DNA of 64,000 bases from Sporomusa acidovorans (GCF_900101845.1 NZ_FNAM01000009.1:62001-126000); one strand, 5' to 3'. Positions 45,209 through 54,849 are shown, numbered from the stretch's first letter. The notes: generated by a model not told the origin, from the letters alone. Program-made: numbers and translations.

Positions 45209-45964
45209 TCATTTTTTGCTTCTATAAAGACTATATGTCAGTACTTCGTCGTTTGCCACCATTCTGCCGGCAGTTACATCGGCAATAAATAACGTATGTG
45301 ATCCTACATCTACCGTCTTGTCTGGCAAAACCTTCGCTTCCACATAAGCAAGACAGTCTTTCAGTATGGGGCAGCCGTTTTGTCCGGGAATATATTCAAC
45401 ATTAGCGAATTTATCCACATTTCGTCCTGATTGGTAACCAAATTGCCGAACAGCCTCCATTTGTTCCGTGCCCAGCATCGACACGGCAAAAATACCACTG
45501 CTCATTAGATAGTCATGCGTAAGATTCCTTTTATTAAGACATACTGAAATACGCAACGGTTTACTGGTTAATTGAAACACCGTATTACAACATTGTCCGT
45601 TGATGTTGTTATCTTTAACGGAAGTGACGACATAAAGACCATAACTTATTTTGTCCAAGGCCGAGTTGACGGTATCAAGTCCGGCTGTTAGCACGGCCTG
45701 ATCCGTCAGTGCCACATTATCATCCAGTAACAATACAAATTGTTCGGCACCAACACCGCACAGCGGGCATTTGGCAGGCGGCGTATCCCCCGTATGTACG
45801 TAGTCACATACCGTGCATTTCCAACGCTTAGCTTTCTTTTGCTCCATCACATTTTCTGCATAGGCAACAAATTCCTCAGCGCCAACACCGCAAATTGGGC
45901 ATTCATTCGGTGGTTCCTTTCCTTCATGGATATACCCGCATACCTTACAACGCCATTTAGTCAT
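45209..45964 (-). CDS. Rubredoxin-rubredoxin-flavin reductase fusion
   Basis: A 251-residue protein. Two short rubredoxin-like domains each have paired CXXC knuckles (Cys6/9 and 22/25; Cys50/53 and 66/69). An FMN-binding flavin reductase-like domain follows (about 100-251; SYGLYVVTS, NGQCCNTVFQLTSKP, VCLNKRNLTHD). High-molecular-weight rubredoxins of anaerobes combine the same domains and donate electrons to flavodiiron oxygen/NO reductases; here the rubredoxins are duplicated and N-terminal. A role in oxidative-stress defence is inference. Confidence 0.88.
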   Translation of the reverse strand: MTKWRCKVCGYIHEGKEPPNECPICGVGAEEFVAYAENVMEQKKAKRWKCTVCDYVHTGDTPPAKCPLCGVGAEQFVLLLDDNVALTDQAVLTAGLDTVNSALDKISYGLYVVTSVKDNNINGQCCNTVFQLTSKPLRISVCLNKRNLTHDYLMSSGIFAVSMLGTEQMEAVRQFGYQSGRNVDKFANVEYIPGQNGCPILKDCLAYVEAKVLPDKTVDVGSHTLFIADVTAGRMVANDEVLTYSLYRSKK

Positions 45965-46162
45965 ATTCTTTCTCGCTCCTATAAAAAAATTTTAAAAATA
46001 ATTATCTTTTAATTATTATTTTCATTCCTGCTTGCACATTTGTCAATAATTTGCTAGTATTTTTTATAAATAGTTTATAAATATATTTTTATACAGGAAA
46101 TCCAACAAAATTTTTTATTTCCTGATTCGTTTAAACAGACAAAAAAAGTGAGGGATTGCTTA

Positions 46163-46369
46163 ATGATAACTCCAGAATTAATTGCCAGAATAAACGCTTT
46201 GGCCAAAAAAAGCCGCGAGGTTGGTCTTACCGATGAAGAACGCTCTGAACAGGCTGAGCTTCGCCGCCTTTATATTGATCATATAAAAGCACAGGTAAAG
46301 GCTCAGCTTGACTGCATTGAAATTGTTGACCATGATGAAAACTGTGATTGCGGCTGCCATAAACACTAA
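46163..46369 (+). CDS. DUF896 family protein
   Basis: A 68-residue protein with the DUF896 (YnzC) pattern: ITPELIARINALAKKSREVG, LTDEERSEQAELRRLYID. It ends in a Cys/His-rich tail, CDCGCHKH, which could bind metal and is not part of the core family. GAGGG precedes the ATG at 46163. The function of the family is unknown. Confidence 0.88.
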   Translation: MITPELIARINALAKKSREVGLTDEERSEQAELRRLYIDHIKAQVKAQLDCIEIVDHDENCDCGCHKH

Positions 46370-46371
46370 AC

Positions 46372-46406
46372 AGATAACGCCAGAGCCAACCGCTCCGGCG
46401 TTATCT
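46372..46406 (+). terminator. Terminator of the DUF896 gene
   Basis: AGATAACGCC and GGCGTTATCT form a 10-bp stem directly after the stop codon, followed by ATTGAAAAAATT. Confidence 0.65.
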
Positions 46407-46416
46407 ATTGAAAAAA

Positions 46417-46803
46417 TTATCTGTTATTTTCAAAAGTATCACAGTCAGTATCCGCTGTCTTGGAAGCATTCGGACCGGCGACATGAATATGTTCCGCATT
46501 GCAATAATTGCCCGTTTGCCAAAACTTGCAATTATTGACAAAACATTCTACTGCCGGAGTGATCTGCGTACCTTCCATGAAGGCCGCTGATACCGTTCCT
46601 CCAATGTTGGCATTATGCAAAGCGCCAACCATATCACCCATTGTTTTACGGTGATGAAAAGCGCGGCACAGAGTATCCTGCGGCTTGGCCGATGTTCCTT
46701 TCATGGCATCATTATACACACTGATTTTGGCGGCCATGCATTGATCTCCGGGCATATAATGGGTACATTGATCAACAGTGCATTTAACTATTGGATTGGA
46801 CAT
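46417..46803 (-). CDS. Protein with two DUF1540 domains
   Basis: A 128-residue cysteine-rich protein. The N-terminal repeat reads VKCTVDQCTHYMPGDQCMA and the C-terminal repeat VECFVNNCKFWQTGNYCNA, each ending with a further Cys (DTLC, DTDC), as in DUF1540. The four-cysteine pattern suggests metal binding. AAGGAG lies upstream of the ATG. Members are common in spore-forming Firmicutes but have no assigned function. Confidence 0.88.
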   Translation of the reverse strand: MSNPIVKCTVDQCTHYMPGDQCMAAKISVYNDAMKGTSAKPQDTLCRAFHHRKTMGDMVGALHNANIGGTVSAAFMEGTQITPAVECFVNNCKFWQTGNYCNAEHIHVAGPNASKTADTDCDTFENNR

Positions 46804-46861
46804 AAGGTTATTCACTCCTTTATTTTTTGTTAGTATCTGCCCAAATTCGCCTTTTATACCC

Positions 46862-47095
46862 TTATATTGCCACCAACGCCAACGCCATCCGGGTATCATA
46901 CGCACAAACTGGACAATAGATTACATGCAAACAATAATCTTCTGATTGAAGAGGCAGGGATTCTTTATCCATATAGGGACTATAGGGTCCCAGATAATTG
47001 CTAATCGAACCGCCGTCAACCATTTTTCCTCCACAGTAGGGGCATGTTTCGACAATTGCCTGCAGGGCATTGCACAACGGACAAACTTTTTCCAT
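46862..47095 (-). CDS. Small zinc-ribbon protein
   Basis: A 77-residue protein with two CXXC pairs at the N-terminus (CPLCNALQAIVETCPYCGG) and one near the C-terminus (VIYCPVCAYD). This looks like a zinc ribbon or rubredoxin-like knuckle arrangement. I do not recognise a named family. The ATG at 47095 follows GAGGTGAG. It lies 58 bp upstream of the DUF1540 gene on the same strand. Confidence 0.7.
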   Translation of the reverse strand: MEKVCPLCNALQAIVETCPYCGGKMVDGGSISNYLGPYSPYMDKESLPLQSEDYCLHVIYCPVCAYDTRMALALVAI

Positions 47096-47282
47096 GGGTC
47101 TCACCTCATAGTTTAGTTTGTTCGCGCAATCAGACATTCATCCATTTACGCTTCCTTTACCATGTCTCTTCAACAATAAGCCAAAATGCTATACTACAAA
47201 AATAAAAATTACATAAACTAACCAGACAGAACCGTATCCATATAGAGTAGCAAAAAATATATATTTACAGGTGATAATAAAT

Positions 47283-48677
47283 ATGGCAAAAAACAACCCT
47301 CCTGATCTCAATATTCGTCCAAGAATCCTGTATCAAGTGGCAAAAGCCGCCTGGGAAGGCCAGTTATTTGAACGTAAAGAAGAAATATGTCATTTATTAC
47401 AGCGGGAGTTTGAAGATAAGGCAACGCGCCGCCTTGTCGCCAACCAAATTCGTTTGGCCATGGGGCTGGAGCCTAATAATTCCGAAGAAGTAATTAATGA
47501 GTATGACGAAGAGGCTCTCATGGGCATGGGCAGTGAACCGGCTGCGATCAGCAACCTGCAGATTTATGAAAATTGCCAGGGCACTGCCTGCGAAACCCAC
47601 TGCCCGCTTAGCACAATCACCCGGGACGAACTGGGACAGGCCTCCATTGACAAAAATCAATGCAAAACAGACGACCAATGCGCCCAGGCCTGCAGGTTTG
47701 ATAATTTGACAGACAAGTCCCAGTTTGTTCCGCTCATCAATTTACTGCGTCAAAATACACACAAAGTATACGCATCGGTAGCTCCTGCCTTTGCCGGTCA
47801 ATTTGGAGCGGAAGTAACAGCCGGTAAATTGCGAAGCGCCCTGTTAAAATTGGGGTTCAGTGAAATGGTAGAAACAGCTTTATACGCCGATTTGGTTACC
47901 ATCAAGGAAGCCTTTGAGTACAATGAGCATGTCAAGGGTGAACACGACTTTTTAATCACAAGCTGCTGCTGCCCGATCTGGATCAAATTAATTGAAAACA
48001 AATTTCCTGATTTAATGGTTCATATATCACCATCCGTATCACCAATGATCGCTTCCGGACGGGTAATCAAAGAACTTGAACCTGACGCCAAAGTGGTTTT
48101 CATTGGTCCCTGTATTGCCAAGAAGTCAGAAGCACAACTGCCTGATCTTAAAGGCGCTATCGACTTTGTTTTAACATTCCAGGAACTTGCTACGATCCTC
48201 GAAGCGGCAACTATCAACCCGGCGTCAGAACCGGATGAAGAAAATCCGGTAGCTTCCTGGGGTGGCCGGATATATGCCCGGACAGGCGGCGTCAGCGCCG
48301 CCGTAGGCATGACACTGGAAAAACTAATTCCCCGCCGGGCGGAAAAGTTTAATCCCATTAAGGTGGATGGCATTCCTGATTGCACGAAACTCCTGGAAGA
48401 TATCCGCGCAGGCAAATTAAAGGCCAATTTTATCGAGGGGATGGCTTGTAAGGGCGGCTGCGTAGGCGGCCCCGGACGGCTTCTGCCCCCCGAAGAGGGA
48501 ACTGCCCGGGTAAACGATTATGGTAATGCCGCGCCAGCCCATACACCTGTCGAAAATCCTCAGGTTTATTCAATTCTGGCCAAACTTGGCCATTATCATG
48601 ATATGCCCGCTATGACTGGTACAAGCAAAATGGCGACCATCCTCGCCCGTAAACTTAACCCTGCACCCCCAAAATAA
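47283..48677 (+). CDS. [FeFe]-hydrogenase-like protein, divergent H-cluster motifs
   Basis: A 464-residue monomeric hydrogenase-family protein. H-cluster motifs are TSCCCPIW (226-233; usually TSCCPXW), GPCIAKKSE (275-283) and EGMACKGGCVGGPG (385-398). A ferredoxin-like region has two three-cysteine groups (Cys98, 103, 107 and Cys127, 133, 137) instead of the CX2CX2CX3C pattern. The first ~90 residues are a helical region of unknown role. It could be a sensory or poorly active hydrogenase. No maturation (hydEFG) or electron-transfer partner genes are adjacent. Confidence 0.85.
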   Translation: MAKNNPPDLNIRPRILYQVAKAAWEGQLFERKEEICHLLQREFEDKATRRLVANQIRLAMGLEPNNSEEVINEYDEEALMGMGSEPAAISNLQIYENCQGTACETHCPLSTITRDELGQASIDKNQCKTDDQCAQACRFDNLTDKSQFVPLINLLRQNTHKVYASVAPAFAGQFGAEVTAGKLRSALLKLGFSEMVETALYADLVTIKEAFEYNEHVKGEHDFLITSCCCPIWIKLIENKFPDLMVHISPSVSPMIASGRVIKELEPDAKVVFIGPCIAKKSEAQLPDLKGAIDFVLTFQELATILEAATINPASEPDEENPVASWGGRIYARTGGVSAAVGMTLEKLIPRRAEKFNPIKVDGIPDCTKLLEDIRAGKLKANFIEGMACKGGCVGGPGRLLPPEEGTARVNDYGNAAPAHTPVENPQVYSILAKLGHYHDMPAMTGTSKMATILARKLNPAPPK

Positions 48678-48690
48678 AAGCGAAAAGCCA

Positions 48691-48723
48691 AAGCCCCTGT
48701 CCGTAAATAACGGACAGGGGCTT
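48691..48723. terminator. Bidirectional terminator between hydrogenase and nucleoside kinase genes
   Basis: AAGCCCCTGTCCGT and ACGGACAGGGGCTT form a perfect 14-bp stem with a 5-nt loop between two convergent genes. Confidence 0.85.
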
Positions 48724-48728
48724 ACAAT

Positions 48729-50393
48729 TTAATGCTTATCAAAACAGGACTTGCCGATAAACTCGCGTAATATAGAGTTGTGAGGGATTTCATCATCATC
48801 TACTGATTTAAAATACTCCAGGAAGTTAAGCAACCGGCGCGCTTCCGAATACTCAGGCTCTTTCCGGGTGACTCTTTCCAAAAGGGGCTCAGCGTATTTT
48901 TTAAGTACGGCCAATTCATAAATAAGAGCTGAATTAAACATGAGGTCGGCTTGTTCCTGGAAGGGAAAGATGTTGCGTTCCTCGCCCCTTCGCACTGAAT
49001 TCCACATTTTAAGAGTCATTAACGCGTCATGTGAGCGGAACTGGCTATCCCGAACAATGCGGCGAATAAGCCGGGCATCTGTCGTTGGGATACGGTTATG
49101 ACTATCTATGGATAGTTGTGTTAACGCACTAATATAAATTTTGATTTTACAATGCCGGGGAACGGCACTTGTCAAACGTTCATTAAGGCCATGAATGCCT
49201 TCAATGATTAAAGGCTGGCCTTTATCCACTTTAATCCGGTGGCCCCGGTATTCCCGTTGTCCTGTTTTAAAATTAAAGGTAGGCATCTCAACTTCTTCCC
49301 CGGCTAAGATTCGGGCCAAATGAGAGTTAAATAATTCTAAGTCAATGGCTTCAATAGCTTCAAAATCATAGTCTCCATTTTCATCAAGCGGTGTATTATT
49401 ACGATCAACAAAGTAATCATCCAGAGAAACAGGTACAGGCCACACGCCATTTACTCTTAACTGAATATTGAGACGCTGGGCAAAGGTTGTTTTCCCTGAG
49501 GAAGAAGGTCCAGCTACTAAAATCACACGGACTTCGTTACGGTGCGCGGAAACAAAATCGGCAATTTGCGCAATTTTTTTCTCGTGCAATGCTTCCGCTA
49601 CCCGGATAATATCTCGGATCCCCCCTGTTTTCGTGCGTTCATTAAGAGTAGCCACATAACCGCAACGCAAGATATTGCCCCATTCTGCCCCTTCCTGAAA
49701 CACTTTAAATAACTTTGGATTTTCGTTAAATTCGGGCAATTTATCCGGACTTTCCTTTTCAGGCAACCGTAAAATAATTCCCGGCGGATAATATTTAAGC
49801 TCGAATACTTTCAAATACCCGGTAGACGGCGTCATTGTCCCGTATAAGTAATCATACACCTGACCGCAATAATAAATACTTACCTGCTCCCTGCCAATCT
49901 GCTCTAGCAGGCTGACTTTTTCGGTACGGCCGGCGGCCTTAAACAGCTCGATGGCTTCCGTTTTTAACAGTACTTTGCGAACTATCGGGCGATCTTCGGC
50001 AATGATCTGCCGCATGTGCTTCCCTAACTGGACAATATCCTCCGGTGTCACATCCCGTCCATGGTGCAGTTCACAGTATAACCCTTTACTCAAAGAGTGC
50101 TCCACCGTCACTTCACAACCGGGAAATAGTTCCTGTGCAGCTACAATCATAACCAGAGTCATGCTGCGCTGATAAACCTTCATCCCGGCATCGCTGCGGA
50201 GATCAATAAAATCAACTGTACTATCCTGCTCTAACACAATTTGCAAATCTCTAATTTCATTGTTCACTTTTGCGGCCACTACCGGTGTTGTGTACCTATG
50301 GGCGGCATCCCGGCTCAATTCCAGTAATGTAACGCCTTTGTCATGCTCCTCGGTACGGCCATTAGAAAAAGTAATTACTATTTTCTCTGACAC
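48729..50393 (-). CDS. Nucleoside (uridine) kinase-like protein with N-terminal TGS-like domain
   Basis: A 554-residue protein. The N-terminal ~60 residues resemble a TGS domain and the next region resembles the threonyl-tRNA synthetase second domain (AAQELFPGCEVTVEHSLSKG). The C-terminal kinase (about 285-490) has the P-loop VAGPSSSGKTTFAQRL and SLDDYFVDRNNTP of the uridine kinase/phosphoribulokinase family. This TGS-Udk fusion is common in Firmicutes and its substrate is not firmly known. The start is GTG with AGGAGG upstream. Confidence 0.88.
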   Translation of the reverse strand: MSEKIVITFSNGRTEEHDKGVTLLELSRDAAHRYTTPVVAAKVNNEIRDLQIVLEQDSTVDFIDLRSDAGMKVYQRSMTLVMIVAAQELFPGCEVTVEHSLSKGLYCELHHGRDVTPEDIVQLGKHMRQIIAEDRPIVRKVLLKTEAIELFKAAGRTEKVSLLEQIGREQVSIYYCGQVYDYLYGTMTPSTGYLKVFELKYYPPGIILRLPEKESPDKLPEFNENPKLFKVFQEGAEWGNILRCGYVATLNERTKTGGIRDIIRVAEALHEKKIAQIADFVSAHRNEVRVILVAGPSSSGKTTFAQRLNIQLRVNGVWPVPVSLDDYFVDRNNTPLDENGDYDFEAIEAIDLELFNSHLARILAGEEVEMPTFNFKTGQREYRGHRIKVDKGQPLIIEGIHGLNERLTSAVPRHCKIKIYISALTQLSIDSHNRIPTTDARLIRRIVRDSQFRSHDALMTLKMWNSVRRGEERNIFPFQEQADLMFNSALIYELAVLKKYAEPLLERVTRKEPEYSEARRLLNFLEYFKSVDDDEIPHNSILREFIGKSCFDKH

Positions 50394-50492
50394 CTAAAAG
50401 GCCTCCTTATGCGGATAAAACTCTCTATACACTCTATGTATTATTCAACCATATGACCCCATTTCCTGCATTAAATTACAGTGCCACATAAA

Positions 50493-50529
50493 GAAACCTG
50501 GCCTCAGCAATATCGCTGCGCCAGGTTTC
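50493..50529. terminator. Hairpin after the small membrane protein gene
   Basis: GAAACCTGGC and GCCAGGTTTC, 10-bp stem, 16 bp downstream of the minus-strand gene; plus-strand flank is CTTTTT. Confidence 0.6.
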
Positions 50530-50545
50530 CTTTTTAGAAAAGTAC

Positions 50546-50722
50546 TTATCGCAACATTTTCAGCAAGCGGTAGGCGATGATTGGCAACGGTGCTCTTCTT
50601 ACTGCCAAACGCATCCCGAGTAATACCAAAAAAAAGGCCCCTATTACATGAACAATCCAAAAGCCGGTGCGAGGAAATTCAAGGGTAGTGTCGTCGATAA
50701 GGTTATTGTGCTGACAGCTCAT
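50546..50722 (-). CDS. Small single-pass membrane protein
   Basis: A 58-residue protein with one predicted membrane helix (FWIVHVIGAFFLVLLGMRLA) and a basic C-terminus. AAGGAGG lies 8 bp before the ATG at 50722. I do not recognise a family. It stands between the nucleoside kinase and aminotransferase genes. Confidence 0.65.
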   Translation of the reverse strand: MSCQHNNLIDDTTLEFPRTGFWIVHVIGAFFLVLLGMRLAVRRAPLPIIAYRLLKMLR

Positions 50723-50807
50723 TCGGATCGACCTCCTTTTTATTAGTATTTCCCACACTTTAATAAATGAATAATGGTAATCTATACTATTCATTGCCAA
50801 GTTTATT

Positions 50808-52055
50808 TTACTTTTCGACTTCAGCCATGGCCTGAGCCATTTTGGCAGCCATTCCGGTTATTTTAAATGACGGAACGGCACATACGGCAATACGAATTCC
50901 TTTTCCCAGCGGTACAGCAAAGATATGGTCTTCGTGCAACTTATTGCATACGGCGTCAGGATCCTTAGCCGGGACAGTCAGGAAGAAGCCGGCTATGTAT
51001 GGCAGCATGTGCAGGTTAGCTGCTTTGGCCTCGCGGACAAAAATATCCGCCCGCGCATGGATAAGTCCATAGTATTGTGCGCGTTCTTTCTCCACTTGCG
51101 CCATAATGGTCTTATCATTATAAATGGTCGCTAAAAGCCGCATGCATCCCCGGTTAATATTAGACCAGGTAGCCCTGCTGGTAAATTGGTTAATATCGGC
51201 AAACTCCCGGGCAACATCCTTATTGGGGGAAATGCCGATCATCGCACCTGTGCGCTGCCCATACATAGTGTAGCCTTTGGACATACTAAAAGCCAGGATA
51301 ATAAGCACGTTGTCCGGTAAATTAGTAAACTTTTTCATGAATGCGCGGCACTCATTTTTCTCGCCCGCATAATCAATATAAGCAATATCCACCAGCAGTA
51401 TCAAGCGTTTGGACTGGTCTTTAGCCGCATTTTTAACTACATCCAACAAACTGTCCCAATCGCTGTTGCTTAAACTATAGCCGGTAGGATTATGTGCCGG
51501 GGTATTAATAATAGTAACCAGGCTGTTTTGTTTTCTTAACAGTTCTGCAACTTTGCTTTCATAGGATTTAGTATTAAAATTTTGTTTTTCATCAAACAAA
51601 GTATAGGTGTCCAACTTGCGCAAAGCATCTTGACACAACACTTTATACGGACCCCAGAACCAGTCGGAAGTTAGCAGAGTATCCCCAATCTCTGTGTAAT
51701 TGGCAACCGTATGATGTATGACCCCTGAGCCGCCGGAAGTTGCTACGGCACTCGTATAAGCTTCAGGCCGATTATCGGCAAAAGCCAAACTTGTGGCAGC
51801 CTCCAAAAACTCAGGCAGACCAGCAATAGGCGCATAGTTAATCACTTCATTAATTGGCAGGCTGCGGTAAACCTTTTCCACTGTAGGCAAACATACCAGC
51901 GCTTCCTTGTCATCCAGGATTGCGCCAATAGTAGCGTTGACAACTTTATCTTTGCCATATTGGGCAGCATCCTTATTGGCTGCTGCCGAGGCCCCAAAGA
52001 TCTTATCAGTCGCAAATTTTCCTTTAGCATGTGGTGCGGCAAGACTTAACGTCAT
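50808..52055 (-). CDS. Class I/II aminotransferase, probable aspartate or aromatic aminotransferase
   Basis: A 415-residue fold-type I PLP enzyme. NTPAHNPTGY holds the conserved Asn-Pro segment, VDIAYIDYAG the PLP-contacting Asp/Tyr, and SMSKGYTMYGQRTG the PLP lysine. Its closest pattern is the atypical tyrosine/aspartate aminotransferase group rather than AspB. GGGAGGAG precedes the ATG. It lies 25 bp after asnS; an aminotransferase next to asnS is a recurrent Firmicute arrangement, favouring aspartate as substrate, though not proving it. Confidence 0.82.
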   Translation of the reverse strand: MTLSLAAPHAKGKFATDKIFGASAAANKDAAQYGKDKVVNATIGAILDDKEALVCLPTVEKVYRSLPINEVINYAPIAGLPEFLEAATSLAFADNRPEAYTSAVATSGGSGVIHHTVANYTEIGDTLLTSDWFWGPYKVLCQDALRKLDTYTLFDEKQNFNTKSYESKVAELLRKQNSLVTIINTPAHNPTGYSLSNSDWDSLLDVVKNAAKDQSKRLILLVDIAYIDYAGEKNECRAFMKKFTNLPDNVLIILAFSMSKGYTMYGQRTGAMIGISPNKDVAREFADINQFTSRATWSNINRGCMRLLATIYNDKTIMAQVEKERAQYYGLIHARADIFVREAKAANLHMLPYIAGFFLTVPAKDPDAVCNKLHEDHIFAVPLGKGIRIAVCAVPSFKITGMAAKMAQAMAEVEK

Positions 52056-52080
52056 TTTATCTCCTCCCGTTATTCAAAAA

Positions 52081-53373
52081 TCATGGATACATTTTATGCA
52101 GCATACGCGGGAATGGAATCGTTTCGCGTATGTGCTCAAGGCCACACAACCAGGCAACAGTCCGTTCAAGACCTAACCCAAAACCGGAATGTGGCACTGT
52201 ACCAAACCGTCTTAGATCAAGATACCACGCAAAAGCTTCTTCAGGCAGCTTGTGCTCCGCAATCCGCTGTTTTAATAATGTCAAATCATCAATACGCTGG
52301 CCGCCGCCAATAATTTCACCATAGCCTTCAGGCGCCAATAAATCGGCTCCCAGTACAACTTCAGGATTATCCGGGTCAGGTTTCATATAAAATGCTTTGA
52401 TCGCGGTTGGATAGCGATGAACAAATACCGGCGCATTAAAGTGACTGGAAATAATGGTTTCATGAGGAGCGCCAAAATCATCTCCCCAAGTAAACTCTTC
52501 TCCAGCCTGTTTTAAAATTTCTACTGCTTCGGTATAACTAATCCGTGGAAATGGCAATTTGATGGCTTTCAGTTTCTCGACATCACGTTCCAGCGTTTTA
52601 AGCTCACTCAGGCATTTGTCCAGCACACGCTGAATTACATAGCCTATCATTTCCTCTTGGAGCTTCATGTTATCGTCAATATCATAGTAGGCCATTTCCG
52701 CTTCGATCATCCAAAATTCCAGCAGATGCCGGCGGGTTTTAGACCTCTCTGCCCGGAAAGTTGGGCCAAAACAATAAATACGGCCTAAAGCCATCGCGTT
52801 CGCTTCATTATACAGTTGGCCGCTTTGCGATAAATAGCCCTTTTCGCCGTGATAGTCAAGTTCAAATAAGTTCGTCGTACCTTCACAGGCCGCCGGTGTT
52901 ATGATTGGCGCATCAGCCAGGATAAAGTCGCGCTCATAAAAAAAGTTCCTGAGTGCGTGTTCAATCTCGGAACGAATACGCAATATGGCCGCCTGACGCG
53001 GTGTACGAATCCAGAGATGACGGTGTTCTGCCAAAAAATCAACACCGTGTTCTTTGTGAGTAATCGGGTAATCCTCGGCAACTCCAACAATCTCTAAGGA
53101 AGTTACATTCATTTCGTAACCGCCAACTGACCGGGGCTCTTCCCGTACAAGCCCTTTCACGCGAACTGAGCTCTCTTGGGTTAGACTCCTGATTTTTTTA
53201 AACAGTTCCTCACCGATTTCCTGTTTAACAACCACAGCTTGCATGAGTCCGGAGCCATCCCTGATAATAAGAAAGATAATCTTACCGGATGATCGCTGAT
53301 TATAAACCCAGCCTTGCACAGTCACTTGCTGTCCAACATGTTGGGACATTTTTTTTATTAGTACGGCTTCCAA
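52081..53373 (-). CDS. asnS: Asparaginyl-tRNA synthetase
   Basis: A 430-residue class IIb synthetase. An OB-fold anticodon domain (about 1-105; [19 protein letters not shown]) precedes the catalytic core. Motif 2 is [16 protein letters not shown], then [13 protein letters not shown], and motif 3 is [15 protein letters not shown]. Asn specificity over Asp is supported by overall length and lack of the bacterial GAD insert. The start is TTG with AAAGGAGGG upstream. No T-box was seen in the leader. Confidence 0.92.
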   Translation of the reverse strand: MEAVLIKKMSQHVGQQVTVQGWVYNQRSSGKIIFLIIRDGSGLMQAVVVKQEIGEELFKKIRSLTQESSVRVKGLVREEPRSVGGYEMNVTSLEIVGVAEDYPITHKEHGVDFLAEHRHLWIRTPRQAAILRIRSEIEHALRNFFYERDFILADAPIITPAACEGTTNLFELDYHGEKGYLSQSGQLYNEANAMALGRIYCFGPTFRAERSKTRRHLLEFWMIEAEMAYYDIDDNMKLQEEMIGYVIQRVLDKCLSELKTLERDVEKLKAIKLPFPRISYTEAVEILKQAGEEFTWGDDFGAPHETIISSHFNAPVFVHRYPTAIKAFYMKPDPDNPEVVLGADLLAPEGYGEIIGGGQRIDDLTLLKQRIAEHKLPEEAFAWYLDLRRFGTVPHSGFGLGLERTVAWLCGLEHIRETIPFPRMLHKMYP

Positions 53374-53536
53374 ATAATACCCTCCTTTGCTTAGCAGGTG
53401 TATCTAATCTATATCCTAGAAAATGATGGGTGCTATGCCTATTATGTACTTATTCTGGTTATGCCATTATATTTCCTGTTAAAAATTTAGCAAATATCAG
53501 TTTTTTATTGATGAATATCAGATTTTACAATATGAA

Positions 53537-53556
53537 AAGCAGGCTTCCGCCTGCTT
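53537..53556 (-). terminator. Terminator of the SASP gene
   Basis: AAGCAGGC/GCCTGCTT, 8-bp stem with a 4-nt loop and TTTTC on the minus strand, overlapping the stop region. Confidence 0.75.
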
Positions 53557-53815
53557 AGGGTTGTTGATTAATGTCTTGTTTGGCTGTCATGGTGCTGCCG
53601 GTAGCTTGCGTGTTGCCTTGCCCAAACTGAGTTTCTTGAGACTGAATCATTTTGCGAACCATTTGTCCGCCTACCCGGCCATTGTCAGCCGAGGTAAGAG
53701 CACCTTTGTACGTGTTTTTGTAATCTTTCAATCCTAATTCGGCAGCCGTTTCTTCTTTCAGATGATCGAGGCCACTTTGCGCTGCAGGGTTCACTGGTTT
53801 TTTACTCCTTGACAT
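53555..53815 (-). CDS. Alpha/beta-type small acid-soluble spore protein
   Basis: An 86-residue SASP that coats and protects spore DNA and is degraded at germination by the GPR protease. LDHLKEETAAELGLKDYKN matches the N-terminal helix, with the GPR-type site in EETAAELG, and the second signature is SADNGRVGGQMVRKMI. The C-terminal Gln/Thr-rich tail is longer than usual. GGAGG lies upstream of the ATG. Expression is expected from a sigma-G promoter. It is the clearest evidence that the host makes endospores. Confidence 0.92.
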   Translation of the reverse strand: MSRSKKPVNPAAQSGLDHLKEETAAELGLKDYKNTYKGALTSADNGRVGGQMVRKMIQSQETQFGQGNTQATGSTMTAKQDINQQP

Positions 53816-53915
53816 TACGCAAAACCTCCATTTAATTTATTTTTGGTGCCTGTTTATAGGTTGTCTCTTATTTAATAATTGATGCCATGTAAGTTATGGG
53901 TTACTTGGAAAAAAT

Positions 53916-53941
53916 AAAGCGGCTCGCAATTGAGCCGCTTT
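53916..53941 (-). terminator. Terminator of the outer-membrane protein gene
   Basis: AAAGCGGCTC/GAGCCGCTTT, 10-bp stem followed by ATTTTTTCC on the minus strand, 20 bp after the stop. Confidence 0.85.
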
Positions 53942-53960
53942 TGGTAAAATAAGTTAATAA

Positions 53961-54833
53961 CTAGAAATTAACGGAAAATTCTACGTTAGTACGTTTTTGA
54001 TCAGCGTCGGTGGTATTATTTTTACCCATATCATGATATACGGCAAGGTTAGCATTATCAGATACTTTGTAATTGGCTTTTACTTTAAATCCTTTGGAAT
54101 CCATATAGTTACCATTAGTAGTGTGATTATCAATCGCACCTGCTTCAATATCACGATATATTAAGGAATAATCCACGTCACCTTTTTTCGCAGCGTTACC
54201 AAATTTCACTTCAGCAAGATATCCGTTAGCACTGGTGTCAGAATTCTTTACATACTCAAGATTGAACACTGCATTATCGGTAATTTGAGTTGCAGCATTT
54301 ACGCCCCAGTATTTGGTGTCATCTTGTTTAAGATAGTTAGCACCAAAATTAACTTTGCCAAAAGAAGTTGCCATTTCTGCCAAGGAAATTTCTTTGGCAT
54401 CTTTATCATGGCCATAGAATCCGCTTAATTTAACATTTTCTAAAGTGGTGCCTACTTGTACGCCACTAAAGTTATCATCATCCATCAACAAGCCTTTGCC
54501 GGAATATAACGACTGCCGGCCAGCTTTAATATCAAAATTATTAAGTTTCGCGCCAAGGTAAGCTTGATCAAATGTTACGTTATGGTCACCGTCGCCATGT
54601 TTCAGATTGTTATCCATTCTTGCACGGCTGTGAAGATAGAAAGTATCATCAATGCCGGCGTCCATGTTCAAGCGAATGCGATTAGTCAAATAATTGCTAG
54701 CACTATCAGTTTGGTTATTCCATTCAATATTAGCGTCACCGGAAAAAGTAGGAGCAGCAGCGAATACGGAAGCAGTCGAGAGCGTCAGGGCAGCCATAAC
54801 GGCAGCAGCAAGCAGTTTCTTTTTCATTTGCAT
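53961..54833 (-). CDS. Outer-membrane beta-barrel protein (porin-like)
   Basis: A 290-residue exported protein. A clear signal peptide (MKKKLLAAAVMAALTLSTAS, cleavage near VFAAAP) is followed by alternating amphipathic strands such as NYLTNRIRLNMDAGID, AYLGAKLNNFDIKAGRQSLY and KVNFGANYL. It ends in NVEFSVNF; the terminal Phe is the usual outer-membrane barrel targeting signal. It resembles the putative porins of diderm Firmicutes. AGGAGG precedes the ATG. The upstream 300 bp appear structured. Confidence 0.88.
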   Translation of the reverse strand: MQMKKKLLAAAVMAALTLSTASVFAAAPTFSGDANIEWNNQTDSASNYLTNRIRLNMDAGIDDTFYLHSRARMDNNLKHGDGDHNVTFDQAYLGAKLNNFDIKAGRQSLYSGKGLLMDDDNFSGVQVGTTLENVKLSGFYGHDKDAKEISLAEMATSFGKVNFGANYLKQDDTKYWGVNAATQITDNAVFNLEYVKNSDTSANGYLAEVKFGNAAKKGDVDYSLIYRDIEAGAIDNHTTNGNYMDSKGFKVKANYKVSDNANLAVYHDMGKNNTTDADQKRTNVEFSVNF

Positions 54834-54849
54834 CTTTCCTCCTAATTAA

